Below the pieces are notes generated by a model. The model was not told the origin of the DNA, did not search any database, and saw nothing but the letters and a program-made list of their open reading frames with translations. Both the position numbers and the translations under genes were made by a program. Of a stretch of 64,000 nt of DNA, positions 54,629-63,015 are shown in pieces (position 1 is the stretch's first letter; each line of letters starts with the position of its first letter). Source of the DNA: Aureimonas sp. Leaf324. GTDB taxonomy: Bacteria; Pseudomonadota; Alphaproteobacteria; Rhizobiales; Rhizobiaceae. Location: the NCBI RefSeq assembly GCF_001423245.1, contig NZ_LMOH01000012.1, forward strand, positions 247,671 through 311,670, in the 5' to 3' direction.

Positions 54629-55225
54629 ATGTTCGAACCCCGCGAGAAGATCGCCCTCTTCATCGACGGCGCCAATCTCTATGCCGCCTCGCGTGCTCTC
54701 GCCTTCGACATCGACTACAAGAAGCTGCTCGTCGCCTTCCAAGGGCGCGGCAACCTCCTGCGCGCCTACTACTACACCGCCCTGATCGAGGATCAGGAAT
54801 ACTCCTCGATCCGCCCGCTGGTCGACTGGCTCGACTACAACGGCTATCGCGTGGTGACGAAGCCCGCCAAGGAGTTCACCGACCAGCTCGGGCGTCGCCG
54901 CATCAAGGGCAACATGGACATCGAGCTCGCGGTGGACGCGATGGAGCTCGCCGAGGCCGTCGACCATTTCGTGATCTTCTCGGGCGACGGCGACTTCCGC
55001 TCGCTGGTGGAAGCGCTACAGCGCAAGGGGCGCAAGGTCTCGGTGGTCTCGACGCTGGCGACACAGCCGCCGATGATCGCCGACGACCTGCGACGCCAGG
55101 CCGACACGTTCATCGAACTGCGCACGCTCCAGCCCGAGATCGCCCGCAGCCAGGCCGAGCGCGACGCCCGTCTCGCGCGCCGCACCGAGTGCGAGAACGA
55201 CCGCCGCGACGACGGCGAGGCATGA
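54629..55225 (+). CDS. LabA-like NYN domain protein
   Basis: A 198-residue protein with a PIN-like NYN nuclease fold. Motifs are EKIALFIDGANLYAASRAL (first Asp), KGNMDIELAVDAMELAEAVD and HFVIFSGDGDFRSLVEALQR (catalytic acids). The NYN/DUF88 (LabA) group is predicted to cut RNA or bind nucleic acid; LabA of cyanobacteria acts in clock output, but bacterial homologues are mostly uncharacterised. The C-terminal 30 residues are highly charged. It overlaps the uracil-DNA glycosylase gene by four bases (ATGA). Confidence 0.88.
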   Translation: MFEPREKIALFIDGANLYAASRALAFDIDYKKLLVAFQGRGNLLRAYYYTALIEDQEYSSIRPLVDWLDYNGYRVVTKPAKEFTDQLGRRRIKGNMDIELAVDAMELAEAVDHFVIFSGDGDFRSLVEALQRKGRKVSVVSTLATQPPMIADDLRRQADTFIELRTLQPEIARSQAERDARLARRTECENDRRDDGEA

Positions 55226-55896
55226 GCGTGCCCCCCGTCCACTCCCCGCCCCTGCCCGGCGCGACGCCGCCGGCGGACTGCCCGCTCTGCCCGCGTCTGG
55301 CCGCCTTCCGCCACGAATGGCAGGCGCGCGAGCCGGACTGGTACAACGCACCGGTCGACACGTTCCTGCCGCGCGCCGGCGCCGACACGGTCGAGCTTCT
55401 GGTCGTCGGCCTCGCGCCCGGCGTTCGTGGCGCCAACCGCACGGGACGCCCGTTCACGGGCGACTATGCGGGCGACCTCCTCTACGCGACGCTGAAGCGG
55501 TATGGCTTTGCGACGGGCGAGTTCGAGGCGCGGCCGGACGACAGCCTCGAACTCGTCGGCGCGGCGATCACCAATGCCGTGCGCTGCGTGCCACCGGAGA
55601 ACAAGCCGACGGGGCCCGAGATCAACACCTGTCGTCGCTTCCTGATACCGACGCTGGACGCCCTGCCGCGCCTTCGCGTCCTCGTCACGCTCGGTCGCAT
55701 CGCGCACGATTCGACGCTGCGGGCGCTCGGCGTCCGCCTCAAGGATGCGCCCTTCCGGCATGGCGGCGAGCACGAGGCCGGCGGCTACACGATCGTTTCG
55801 AGCTACCATTGCTCGCGCTATAACACGAACACTGGCGTCCTCACGCCGGCGATGTTCGAGGCCGTGTTCGAGACGGCGCGGGCCCGGCTCGGCTAG
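55222..55896 (+). CDS. Family 5 uracil-DNA glycosylase (UDGb)
   Basis: A 224-residue Fe-S glycosylase that removes uracil and other deaminated bases. Motif A is GLAPGVRGANRTGRPFTGDY and motif B is SSYHCSRYNTNTGVLTP, the UDGb pattern; the catalytic acid of families 1 and 4 is absent as expected for family 5. Cluster cysteines appear as CPLC near the start, RCVPPENKP and CRRF. The start overlaps the NYN gene and the stop shares TAG/CTA with the convergent CHASE3 gene. Linkage of an NYN nuclease to UDGb suggests a joint nucleic acid repair role, but I know of no evidence. Confidence 0.9.
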   Translation: MSVPPVHSPPLPGATPPADCPLCPRLAAFRHEWQAREPDWYNAPVDTFLPRAGADTVELLVVGLAPGVRGANRTGRPFTGDYAGDLLYATLKRYGFATGEFEARPDDSLELVGAAITNAVRCVPPENKPTGPEINTCRRFLIPTLDALPRLRVLVTLGRIAHDSTLRALGVRLKDAPFRHGGEHEAGGYTIVSSYHCSRYNTNTGVLTPAMFEAVFETARARLG

Positions 55897-56588
55897 CGGG
55901 CGACGGAGGCTGGCGGCAGCGTCAGCCGCTTCCGGCGCTCCACCCGCGCGAGGTGGAACTCGACCCCGGTGCGAACCACGAGCGAGGCGAGCGCGATGAG
56001 GATCGCGACCAGCCGCACCCGGTTCTCGTCGCGGTCCACCAAGGCGTCGCGTGTCGCCAGAAGCGCCTTCTCCGTCTCCGTGATGTCGCCGATCACGCGA
56101 CGGATCTCGTCCATCGTCGCGCGCTCCATCATCGCGACGGACTGCTTCTGGGCGGCGGAGAAACCGTCCCGCTCGAAGAGCGTGACGGATTCGGCAAGTT
56201 CGGCGAGCTTGCGGTCGACGAGCAGGCTGAGATGGTCGGTCCGCGCGATCTGCGAGGGATTGTCGGAAATCAGCTGGCGCAGCTGGGTGCGGACCGGCTC
56301 CATCCGCTCCAGCGCCTTCTCGTAGGGGTCGAGGAAGCGGCGGTCGCCGCTGATCAGGAACCCGCGCTCGCCCGTCTCGGCATCGTCGAGCGCGATGAGG
56401 AGATCCTTGGTGTTGTCGATCACCCGGTAGGTGTGGACCACGAGGTCGCGGTGATCGTTCAGCAGCGAATGGGTCCAGGTCGTCGCGATGACGCCCGCCA
56501 GGATCACGACACCCACCGGCACGGACCGCAGGACGAGCGCGCGCGTCAGCCACCGCTTCCTGATCTCAGCCCATCTCGGCAAGGCCAT
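55893..56588 (-). CDS. Stand-alone CHASE3-domain membrane protein
   Basis: A 231-residue protein of a basic N-terminus, one helix (VPVGVVILAGVIATTWTHSL), a CHASE3 sensor (residues 50-195: VIDNTKDLLIALDDAETGER, FLISGDRRFLDPYEKALERM) and a second helix (VRLVAILIALASLVVRTGVE) with a short basic end. CHASE3 normally precedes a kinase, cyclase or methyl-acceptor domain, but no output follows. The ATG at 56588 (GGAGATCGGAACG before it) is preferred over one at 56651. It lies 111 bases after the GGDEF gene on the same strand and may act with it. Confidence 0.8.
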   Translation of the reverse strand: MALPRWAEIRKRWLTRALVLRSVPVGVVILAGVIATTWTHSLLNDHRDLVVHTYRVIDNTKDLLIALDDAETGERGFLISGDRRFLDPYEKALERMEPVRTQLRQLISDNPSQIARTDHLSLLVDRKLAELAESVTLFERDGFSAAQKQSVAMMERATMDEIRRVIGDITETEKALLATRDALVDRDENRVRLVAILIALASLVVRTGVEFHLARVERRKRLTLPPASVAR

Positions 56589-56699
56589 CGTTCCGATCTC
56601 CGCGGCGCCCGAGCGCTCGACTTGCTCGTCCACCCCATTTTTGGGCGGCAAGCGGATCGAGCAAGGGTGCGCGGGGCGGGAGACGCCGTGAACGATCTC

Positions 56700-57551
56700 T
56701 CAGGCCGCGATGGCGCGCTTCTCCCGGTACATGGCATGGTCGGCACTCGCGAGCATTCCGGCCGTCGTCATCCCCGGCCGCCACAAGACGGCGCCAAGGC
56801 TCATGCCGACATGGAGCGTCTGGCCAGGCAGCCGGATTGGCGGATCGAGCTCGCCTCGCAGGCGCTGCACCGCCTCGCCCGTCGCCTCTTCGCTGTCCAC
56901 CCAGAGGATCGCGGCGAACTCGTCTCCGCCGATCCGCGCCAGACGGTCGGTGGATCGGATCCCCCTCGCCAATCGACCCGCCAGCTCCTGCAGCACGGCG
57001 TCGCCGGCCGCGTGGCCATAGGTGTCGTTGATCGGTTTGAAGCGGTCGACGTCCGCCAGCACCAGGGCGAAGACGCGGCCTGCCTCGAGCGCGCCGGACA
57101 CCGCCAGATCGAGATCCCGGTCGAAGCGGCGGCGGTTGCAGATGCCGGTCAACGGATCCTTGAACGCCACGCTGCGAAGCTCCAGCTCGTCGCGCTTGCG
57201 ATCCGTGATGTCGGACGCCATTCCGAACAGCCCGATGGCGTGCCCGGAGGCGGGATCGAGAATGGGCGACAGCGCTGTGCGCCACCATTTCGCACCGCCC
57301 GGCAGGTCGAGATGTTCCTCGTATTCGTAGATCGAGCCGAGCTTCAGGCAGTGCCGATACTGCGTCTCGACATGCGATGCGATCTCCGGGGAGAGGCATT
57401 CCGATGGGGTCCGCCCGACGAGATCACGGGCATCGAGCCCCGTCAGCTGGCAGAGACTGCCGTTCACCCCGGCATAGCGCAACGTGCCGTCGACTTCGAT
57501 CGACAGCGAAAAGGCCGGCGCAGCTAACAATCCCACATCGACGACCGGCAT
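56700..57551 (-). CDS. PAS-GGDEF diguanylate cyclase
   Basis: A 283-residue c-di-GMP synthase. Residues 10-130 are a PAS domain (LSIEVDGTLRYAGVNGSLCQ, GTPSECLS-like region, ALSPILDPASGHAIGLFGM). Residues 125-283 are GGDEF: DPLTGICNRRRFDRDLDLAV, the catalytic GGDEF at 208-212 intact (RLARIGGDEFAAIL) and the inhibitory RxxD I-site (RSTD at 199-202) exactly five residues upstream, so product inhibition is expected. There is no EAL domain. The ATG at 57551 has GGGAG six bases before it. c-di-GMP could influence the surface polysaccharide and adhesin system at 11-24 kb. Confidence 0.9.
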   Translation of the reverse strand: MPVVDVGLLAAPAFSLSIEVDGTLRYAGVNGSLCQLTGLDARDLVGRTPSECLSPEIASHVETQYRHCLKLGSIYEYEEHLDLPGGAKWWRTALSPILDPASGHAIGLFGMASDITDRKRDELELRSVAFKDPLTGICNRRRFDRDLDLAVSGALEAGRVFALVLADVDRFKPINDTYGHAAGDAVLQELAGRLARGIRSTDRLARIGGDEFAAILWVDSEEATGEAVQRLRGELDPPIRLPGQTLHVGMSLGAVLWRPGMTTAGMLASADHAMYREKRAIAA

Positions 57552-57709
57552 GGCCCACTCCCTGACTTGCCCTTCCAGGGTAGCCGGGGAGCGTGAAGGA
57601 ACCGGTGGATGGTCGCCGCAAAATCTCGCGATCTCGGCAACCGATCCTTGAGACCTCTCGACCCCGTCGGCGCGTCGCAACAGGATCGGAGCTCCAGCGC
57701 GTCAGCCGA

Positions 57710-58294
57710 TCAATGCGTCGCGTGCCGCTTCGCGCCGCCGTGGCTGCGCAGCCACGCGATGACGTCGGCCGCGCTGCGGTCGGGCGGGAACACGGGATAG
57801 AGCGCCGCCTCGATCTCGCCGTCGCGGGCGATCAGCGTGAGGCGCTTCAGGAGCGTATCCCCGTCGACCTCGAAGGTCGGCAGTTCCAGCATCTCCTGCA
57901 GCGAAAGGTCGGCGTCCGACAGGAGCGGGAACGGCAGGTGCAGGCGCTCGGCGGCTTCGCGCTGGTAGGCGGTGGTCTGTGTGGAGACGCCGAAGACGGC
58001 CGATACGCCGAGCTCGCGCAGTTCCTGCCAGTGGTCGCGGAACGAGCAGGCCTGCGGCGTGCAGCCCCGCGCGCCCGGAATCTCGTTCCAGCCACCCGGC
58101 AGCGGCGCGCCGGGACGCCCGGTCATCGGATAGGCGTAGACGACGACGAGGCCCCGAAGCTCTCCGAGGTCGACGCGTCCGCCCGCGGTGGAAGGGAGCC
58201 CGACCGACGGGAGCCTGCGCCCGACGAGATGAGACGCGCCGCCGTCGTCGGTCGGCGGCTCCAGGCCTTCCGGCAGACGATTGAGATCGGTCAT
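57710..58294 (-). CDS. Peroxiredoxin (two-cysteine, BCP/PrxQ-like)
   Basis: A 194-residue thiol peroxidase. The active site is RGCTPQACSFRDHWQELREL with Cp and Cr in a CxxxxC-type arrangement. Other parts are GGRVDLGELRGLVVVYAYPM and FEVDGDTLLKRLTLIARDGE. The ATG at 58294 has GGGGAGG at good spacing; an upstream start adds 19 residues. It is 67 bases downstream of smpB on the same strand. Confidence 0.87.
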   Translation of the reverse strand: MTDLNRLPEGLEPPTDDGGASHLVGRRLPSVGLPSTAGGRVDLGELRGLVVVYAYPMTGRPGAPLPGGWNEIPGARGCTPQACSFRDHWQELRELGVSAVFGVSTQTTAYQREAAERLHLPFPLLSDADLSLQEMLELPTFEVDGDTLLKRLTLIARDGEIEAALYPVFPPDRSAADVIAWLRSHGGAKRHATH

Positions 58295-58361
58295 CGCGCA
58301 GCCCTCCCCGGCATCGTCAGGCAAGGTTATCCCTCGCCGCCGTGAGCGCAAGAGCCGATGT

Positions 58362-58841
58362 TCAGTCCCTGCCGGCTTCCTTCATCACGCGCTGCTTCTG
58401 CCGGTTCCAGTCGCGCTCCTTCATCGACTCGCGCTTGTCGGGCGCGTTCTTGCCCTTGGCGACGGCGAGTTCCAGCTTCGCCCGGCCCTGGTCGTTGAAG
58501 TAGATCTTGAGCGGCACGAGCGTCATGCCGTCGCGCTGCACCGCGCCGGCCAGCCGGTTGCGCTGCGTCTTGTGGACGAGCAGCTTCCGCCGGCGCTTCG
58601 GCTCGTGGTTGAACCGGTTGGCCTGCAGGTATTCCGGCACGTAGGAGTTGATCAACCAGATCTCGCCGTCCTCCTCCGTGGCATAAGACTCGGCGATCAT
58701 CGCCTTGCCGAGGCGCAGCGACTTGATCTCGGTCCCCGTCAGCACGAGACCGGCCTCCAGCGTGTCGATGATCTCGTAGTTGAAGCGCGCCTTGCGGTTC
58801 TCGGCGGCGATATTGGATTTGGACTTCGGCGGCTTGGCCAT
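58362..58841 (-). CDS. smpB: SsrA-binding protein SmpB
   Basis: A 159-residue tmRNA partner for trans-translation. The family core [40 protein letters not shown] and [20 protein letters not shown] is complete; the C-terminal tail ([18 protein letters not shown]) is the basic helix that enters the ribosome. It follows dapA by 81 bases on the same strand. Confidence 0.96.
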   Translation of the reverse strand: MAKPPKSKSNIAAENRKARFNYEIIDTLEAGLVLTGTEIKSLRLGKAMIAESYATEEDGEIWLINSYVPEYLQANRFNHEPKRRRKLLVHKTQRNRLAGAVQRDGMTLVPLKIYFNDQGRAKLELAVAKGKNAPDKRESMKERDWNRQKQRVMKEAGRD

Positions 58842-58922
58842 GAGGATCGGGGCGCCCGGTAGGGTGGAGGGGGCGCCGGGAGCCGGCGCCGTCCCCTTAG
58901 ATGGGCCGCAGGGGCCCTCGGA

Positions 58923-59807
58923 TCAATTCAGAAGGCCGGCATGGCGCAGCGCCGCGTCGATCGCGTCCTGCGTGGCGGCCTCCACCGGCACCAGCGGCAG
59001 GCGGACCCGGTTGCGCCCCTTGCCGATCCGAGACAGGGCATACTTGGTGCCCGAGACGCCCGGTTCCATGAAGATCGCCTTGTGCAGCGGCATCAGCCGG
59101 TCCTGATACTCGAGAGCCTTGGCGAAGTCGCCGGCGAGGCACGCCTCCTGGAACTCCGAGCACAGGCGGGGCGCGACGTTGGCCGTCACCGAGATGCAGC
59201 CGCGCCCGCCATGGGCGATGTGGCCGAGCGCGGTCGCGTCCTCGCCCGACAGCTGGATGAAGTCCTTGCCGCAGGTGATGCGCTGCTCGGGAACGCGATC
59301 GAGCTTGGCCGTCGCGTCCTTGACGCCGACGATGTTGGAGAAGTCGTGCGCAAGGCGCCCCATCGTCTCCGGCGTCATGTCGACCACCGAGCGCGGCGGA
59401 ATGTTGTAGATGATAATCGGCGTCGAGACCGCGCGCGCGATCGCGGCGTAGTGCTCGTAGAGCCCGCGCTGGGTCGGCTTGTTGTAGTAGGGCGTGACGA
59501 CGAGGATGCCGTCGGCGCCCGCCTTCTCGGCGAAGCGCGCGAGGTCGATCGCCTCGACGGTGTTGTTGGAGCCGGCGCCCGCGATGACCGGCACGCGGCC
59601 GGCCGCCGTCTCCACGCAGATCTCGACCGCGCGCTTGTGCTCGTCATGCGTCAGGGTCGGGCTCTCGCCCGTGGTGCCGACCGGCACGAGGCCGTGCGTG
59701 CCCTCGGCGATCTGCCATTCGACCAGGGCGCGGAACGCGGCTTCATCGAGGCTGCCGTCCTCGGCGAACGGCGTTACCAGGGCCGTCATCGAACCCTTGA
59801 AGGTCAT
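58923..59807 (-). CDS. dapA: 4-hydroxy-tetrahydrodipicolinate synthase
   Basis: A 294-residue aldolase that condenses pyruvate and aspartate semialdehyde in lysine and peptidoglycan synthesis. It begins [20 protein letters not shown] and has the signature [20 protein letters not shown], the Tyr in [20 protein letters not shown] and the Schiff-base Lys in [14 protein letters not shown]. The ATG at 59807 has GGGAG seven bases before it. It is divergent from the lytic transglycosylase gene, with 287 bases between them. Confidence 0.95.
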   Translation of the reverse strand: MTFKGSMTALVTPFAEDGSLDEAAFRALVEWQIAEGTHGLVPVGTTGESPTLTHDEHKRAVEICVETAAGRVPVIAGAGSNNTVEAIDLARFAEKAGADGILVVTPYYNKPTQRGLYEHYAAIARAVSTPIIIYNIPPRSVVDMTPETMGRLAHDFSNIVGVKDATAKLDRVPEQRITCGKDFIQLSGEDATALGHIAHGGRGCISVTANVAPRLCSEFQEACLAGDFAKALEYQDRLMPLHKAIFMEPGVSGTKYALSRIGKGRNRVRLPLVPVEAATQDAIDAALRHAGLLN

Positions 59808-60094
59808 GTCGTCACTCCCGTCGACGTGCGGATGATGGTGCCGAAGCGACGTCGGGCGTGCTCGGGTCGGGCGGCGGGCGTCTCCCGCCCGCGCCGCTCG
59901 CCGGGCGACCGGCCCCGTGACCGATCGTCCGCGCGGACGGGCGCACCATAAAGAAGCCATGACCGCGAAACAAGCGAAGGGCACGATCGGGGCCGAGAAG
60001 GGTTTACGCCTTCTTCACCGCGATCGGGCAAGCTTTGGTCAACCATGCGCACGGTCAGCCGCGCACATGTGGCAGCATTGCAGCAGGAGGCCCC

Positions 60095-62293
60095 ATGACC
60101 CATTCGACCCGCGCCAAGGCCCTGATCGTGCCGGTCCTCCTGTCGGTGCTCCTCACCGGCACCGCCCCCGTGAATTCCTTCGAGATGCCGCGGCTGGGTC
60201 TTCCCGAGATGAAGATGCCGAAGCTCTTCGGCCGCAAGGAGGCGCAGCCCGACGCCGGCCGCTTCGGCACGCCCGCCGCCGCGCCATCCGCCAATCCGCT
60301 CGCGCGCCGCGCCCCGGCGCCGGCCGCGCCGAGCGCCGGCTCGCCCGCCGACGCGATGGCCTTCACCTCCTCGATCGCGGCCATGGGCGCGCGGGCCTCC
60401 AGCGTCACGCCGATGCGCGGCGACCTGCAGACCGGCCTCGACGCCACCCACCGCGACATCCAGCGCGCGCTCGCGATCCGCGAAGGCATGGCGCCCGGCT
60501 CGCTCGACCGGCACATCATGTCCTGGGCGATCGCGCTGCGCGGCACCAGCGACGTGCCGGCGGCCGAGATCGCCCACACCGCGATCGAGCTGCGCGGCTG
60601 GCCCGGCATGGCGACGATCCGCGCCAACCTCGAGCGCGCGCTCCTGCGCGACCCGATGCCGGCGCGCGACGTCGTATCGGCCTTCGCCAGCGACCGCCCG
60701 CAGACGCCCGAAGGCGCGATGGCGCTGGCGCAGGCCTATCTGGCGCTCGGCCAGGCCGGCAAGGCGAAGGAGCTGATCGTCCAGTCCTGGCGCAACGACC
60801 GCCTCGACAAGTCGCTCGAGCAGCGCATGCTGACGACCTTCGGCACGCTCCTGACCCGCGCCGACCACAAGTATCGCATGGACAAGCTGCTGTATGCCGA
60901 CCGCGTGGGCGACGCGTCGCGCGTGGCGCCGATGGCGGGCGCCGAATCCCTGTTCAAGGCGCGCGCGGCTTCGATCCAAGGCGCAGGCAATGCCGACCAG
61001 CTTCTGGCCGCGGTGCATCCCAGCTTGAAGTCCGACCCGAGCTACCTGTTCACGGCCGCCGAGAACCTTCGCAAGAAGGACCGCATCCTCGAAGCCGCCG
61101 CCGTTCTGGAAAAGGCGCCGCGCGACCGCGCTTCGCTGGTCGACGGCGACGCCTGGTGGAACGAGCGCCGCATCATCTCGCGCATGCTGCTGGAGAAGGG
61201 CGAGCGCAAGGCCGCCTATCGCCTCGTCGCCGCCCATTCGGCAGAAGGCGTCACGGAAGCGGTCGAGGCGGAGTTCCATTCGGGCTGGTACGCGCTGCGC
61301 TATCTCAACGATCCGTCCACGGCGGCCAAGCATTTCGCCCGCATCAGCCAGATCTCCTCCCGGCCGCTCACGCAGTCGCGCGCTTACTACTGGATGGGCC
61401 GGGCGGCCGAAGCCGGCGGTGGCGGCAGCGCGCGCGACCTCTACGCCCGGGCCGCGCGCTACGGCGCGACCTATTACGGCCAGCTCGCGGCCGCCAAGCT
61501 CGGGCGCTCGCCCGGCGAGATCAGCTACCCCTCGCCCTCGGCCGGCGAGCGGCGCAGCTTCGAGAACCGCGAGGCGGTACAGGCGATCAAGCGCCTGGAA
61601 TCGATCGGCTCCGCCTGGCGCGCCGACAGCCTCTACAAGGCGCTGGCGGATGAGCTGAACAGCCCCGGCGAACTCGCGATCCTCGCGTCGATGGCCGAAA
61701 AGCGCGGCGACCACAGCCTGGCGCTCGGCGTCGGCAAGGCGGCTTATTCGCGCGGCGTCGATGCGCCCGCCCTCGCCTTCCCGGTCGGCGTCATCCCGGC
61801 GAGCGCCAACATCTCGGCCTCCGGCAAGGCGCTGGCCTACGCGATCGCGCGGCAGGAAAGCGCCTTCAACCCGACCGCGAAATCGCCGGTCGGCGCGCTC
61901 GGCCTCCTGCAGGTCATGCCGGCGACGGGGCGGAGCCTCGCCAAGAACGCGGGCCTGTCCTATTCCGACTCCAAGCTCCAGAACGACGTGTCGTTCAACA
62001 CGCTGCTCGGTACCCAGTATCTCGGCCAGCAGATCTCGAACTTCGACGGGTCGTATATCCTCACCTTCGCGGCCTACAACGCCGGCCCGCGCCGCGCCCG
62101 CGAGTGGATCGACCGCTTCGGCGATCCGCGCCGCAAGTCGATCGACGAGGTGGTGGACTGGGTCGAACTGATCCCCTTCACCGAAACGCGCAACTACGTG
62201 CAGCGCGTGATGGAGAACTATCAGGTCTACAAGATGCGGCTCGGCGCCGGCTTCGATATCGAGCGCGACCTGACGCTCGGACGGCGCAGCTAG
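60095..62293 (+). CDS. Soluble lytic murein transglycosylase (Slt70-like)
   Basis: Periplasmic peptidoglycan lyase of 732 aa. A Sec signal (ALIVPVLLSVLLTGTAPVNS) precedes a Pro/Ala-rich stretch and the alpha-superhelical U/L domain (residues 100-560, with TPR-like helices such as AMALAQAYLALGQAGKAKEL). The SLT domain at 580-700 has AIARQESAFNPTAKSPVGAL with catalytic Glu588, LLQVMPATGRSLAKNAG and TFAAYNAGPRRAREWIDRFG. GGAGG precedes the ATG. A perfect 12-base terminator stem follows. It should open peptidoglycan for recycling or for machine assembly. Confidence 0.92.
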   Translation: MTHSTRAKALIVPVLLSVLLTGTAPVNSFEMPRLGLPEMKMPKLFGRKEAQPDAGRFGTPAAAPSANPLARRAPAPAAPSAGSPADAMAFTSSIAAMGARASSVTPMRGDLQTGLDATHRDIQRALAIREGMAPGSLDRHIMSWAIALRGTSDVPAAEIAHTAIELRGWPGMATIRANLERALLRDPMPARDVVSAFASDRPQTPEGAMALAQAYLALGQAGKAKELIVQSWRNDRLDKSLEQRMLTTFGTLLTRADHKYRMDKLLYADRVGDASRVAPMAGAESLFKARAASIQGAGNADQLLAAVHPSLKSDPSYLFTAAENLRKKDRILEAAAVLEKAPRDRASLVDGDAWWNERRIISRMLLEKGERKAAYRLVAAHSAEGVTEAVEAEFHSGWYALRYLNDPSTAAKHFARISQISSRPLTQSRAYYWMGRAAEAGGGGSARDLYARAARYGATYYGQLAAAKLGRSPGEISYPSPSAGERRSFENREAVQAIKRLESIGSAWRADSLYKALADELNSPGELAILASMAEKRGDHSLALGVGKAAYSRGVDAPALAFPVGVIPASANISASGKALAYAIARQESAFNPTAKSPVGALGLLQVMPATGRSLAKNAGLSYSDSKLQNDVSFNTLLGTQYLGQQISNFDGSYILTFAAYNAGPRRAREWIDRFGDPRRKSIDEVVDWVELIPFTETRNYVQRVMENYQVYKMRLGAGFDIERDLTLGRRS

Positions 62294-62326
62294 GCGCCGA
62301 GCCACCCCACCCTCCGAACGATCGAC

Positions 62327-62360
62327 GCCCCGGCATTCCGAAGAATGCCGGGGCATTTTT
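62327..62360 (+). terminator. Intrinsic terminator of the transglycosylase gene
   Basis: A perfect 12-base stem GCCCCGGCATTC/GAATGCCGGGGC with a CGAA loop is followed by ATTTTTCG. It starts 34 bases past the stop. Confidence 0.92.
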
Positions 62361-62966
62361 CGCGGGGCTTTCGGCGTCGGCGTAAGAGTACGAGTTCAGG
62401 GATCACAGAGGAACGCTGCGGCCCGATCGCCTCGCTGCGGTGCTGGAGCATCGGTTGCCGGATGTTGGGCGGGTTCTCAGCGCCGACCCGGCGTCCGACC
62501 GTTCGATCGAAACGGTGCACGACAGCGGGACGAGCGCCTCGCCCTCGCTCCCCGCCAGCGACAGCATCCCGTCCGTCTATTGCCTCAAGCGGGCAATCGA
62601 CCGACCAGGGATCTGAGGCGCAGTTTTGGATGAACGGAGAACGTCGACGACCCCTTCGCGCGAGGTGACCGGCCTCCGACTATCGCTTCGGCGACCATCG
62701 CCCCTCCATCGAAGCGAACGCCGAGAGAATGGACGAGCCAGCACCGGGCGAACCTTCGGTCTGACGAAACGGAAGACAGAGTTCCAAGTCCATCCGCATC
62801 GCCTGCGAAGATTGCCAAACCGCCATCGACGATCGCGGGTGTCGCGACCGGTCGGATGCAGCGAACTGGCTGGCCGCGCAGCGAACGTCATTGACGGCCC
62901 ATGTATGCGCCAGCGCCCGACCCATCACCGAACTCCTGTCCGGCCGCGAAGAGGCCAGAACGCAGA
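62361..62966. other. Gene-free stretch between the transglycosylase and porin genes
   Basis: About 600 bases show no recognised gene. Short open frames on the minus strand are serine/arginine-rich and resemble nothing known. An inverted repeat ACCGTT-N7-AACGGT lies at 62498-62516. The porin has its terminator at the right end, so this is beyond the 3' ends of two convergent genes and may simply be non-coding. Confidence 0.4.
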
Positions 62967-62990
62967 AAGGCCCGGCTTGCGCCGGGCCTT
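62967..62990 (-). terminator. Hairpin terminator of the porin gene
   Basis: A ten-base perfect stem AAGGCCCGGC/GCCGGGCCTT with a four-base loop lies 25 bases past the porin stop. On the minus strand only a short T-run (TTTCTG) follows; the plus strand side has TCCGTTT, so it could work in both directions. Confidence 0.7.
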
Positions 62991-63015
62991 TCCGTTTCCG
63001 ATCCGAGGGTTCGGA

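Noticed and set aside
59804..62356. Long minus-strand frame (850 codons) opposite the lytic transglycosylase
   Set aside because: The plus strand has a signal peptide, SLT catalytic motif and a terminator; the antisense frame has none.
62577..62928. Short minus-strand frames between the transglycosylase and porin genes
   Set aside because: No ribosome site or family resemblance, and they sit in a region beyond the 3' ends of two convergent genes.
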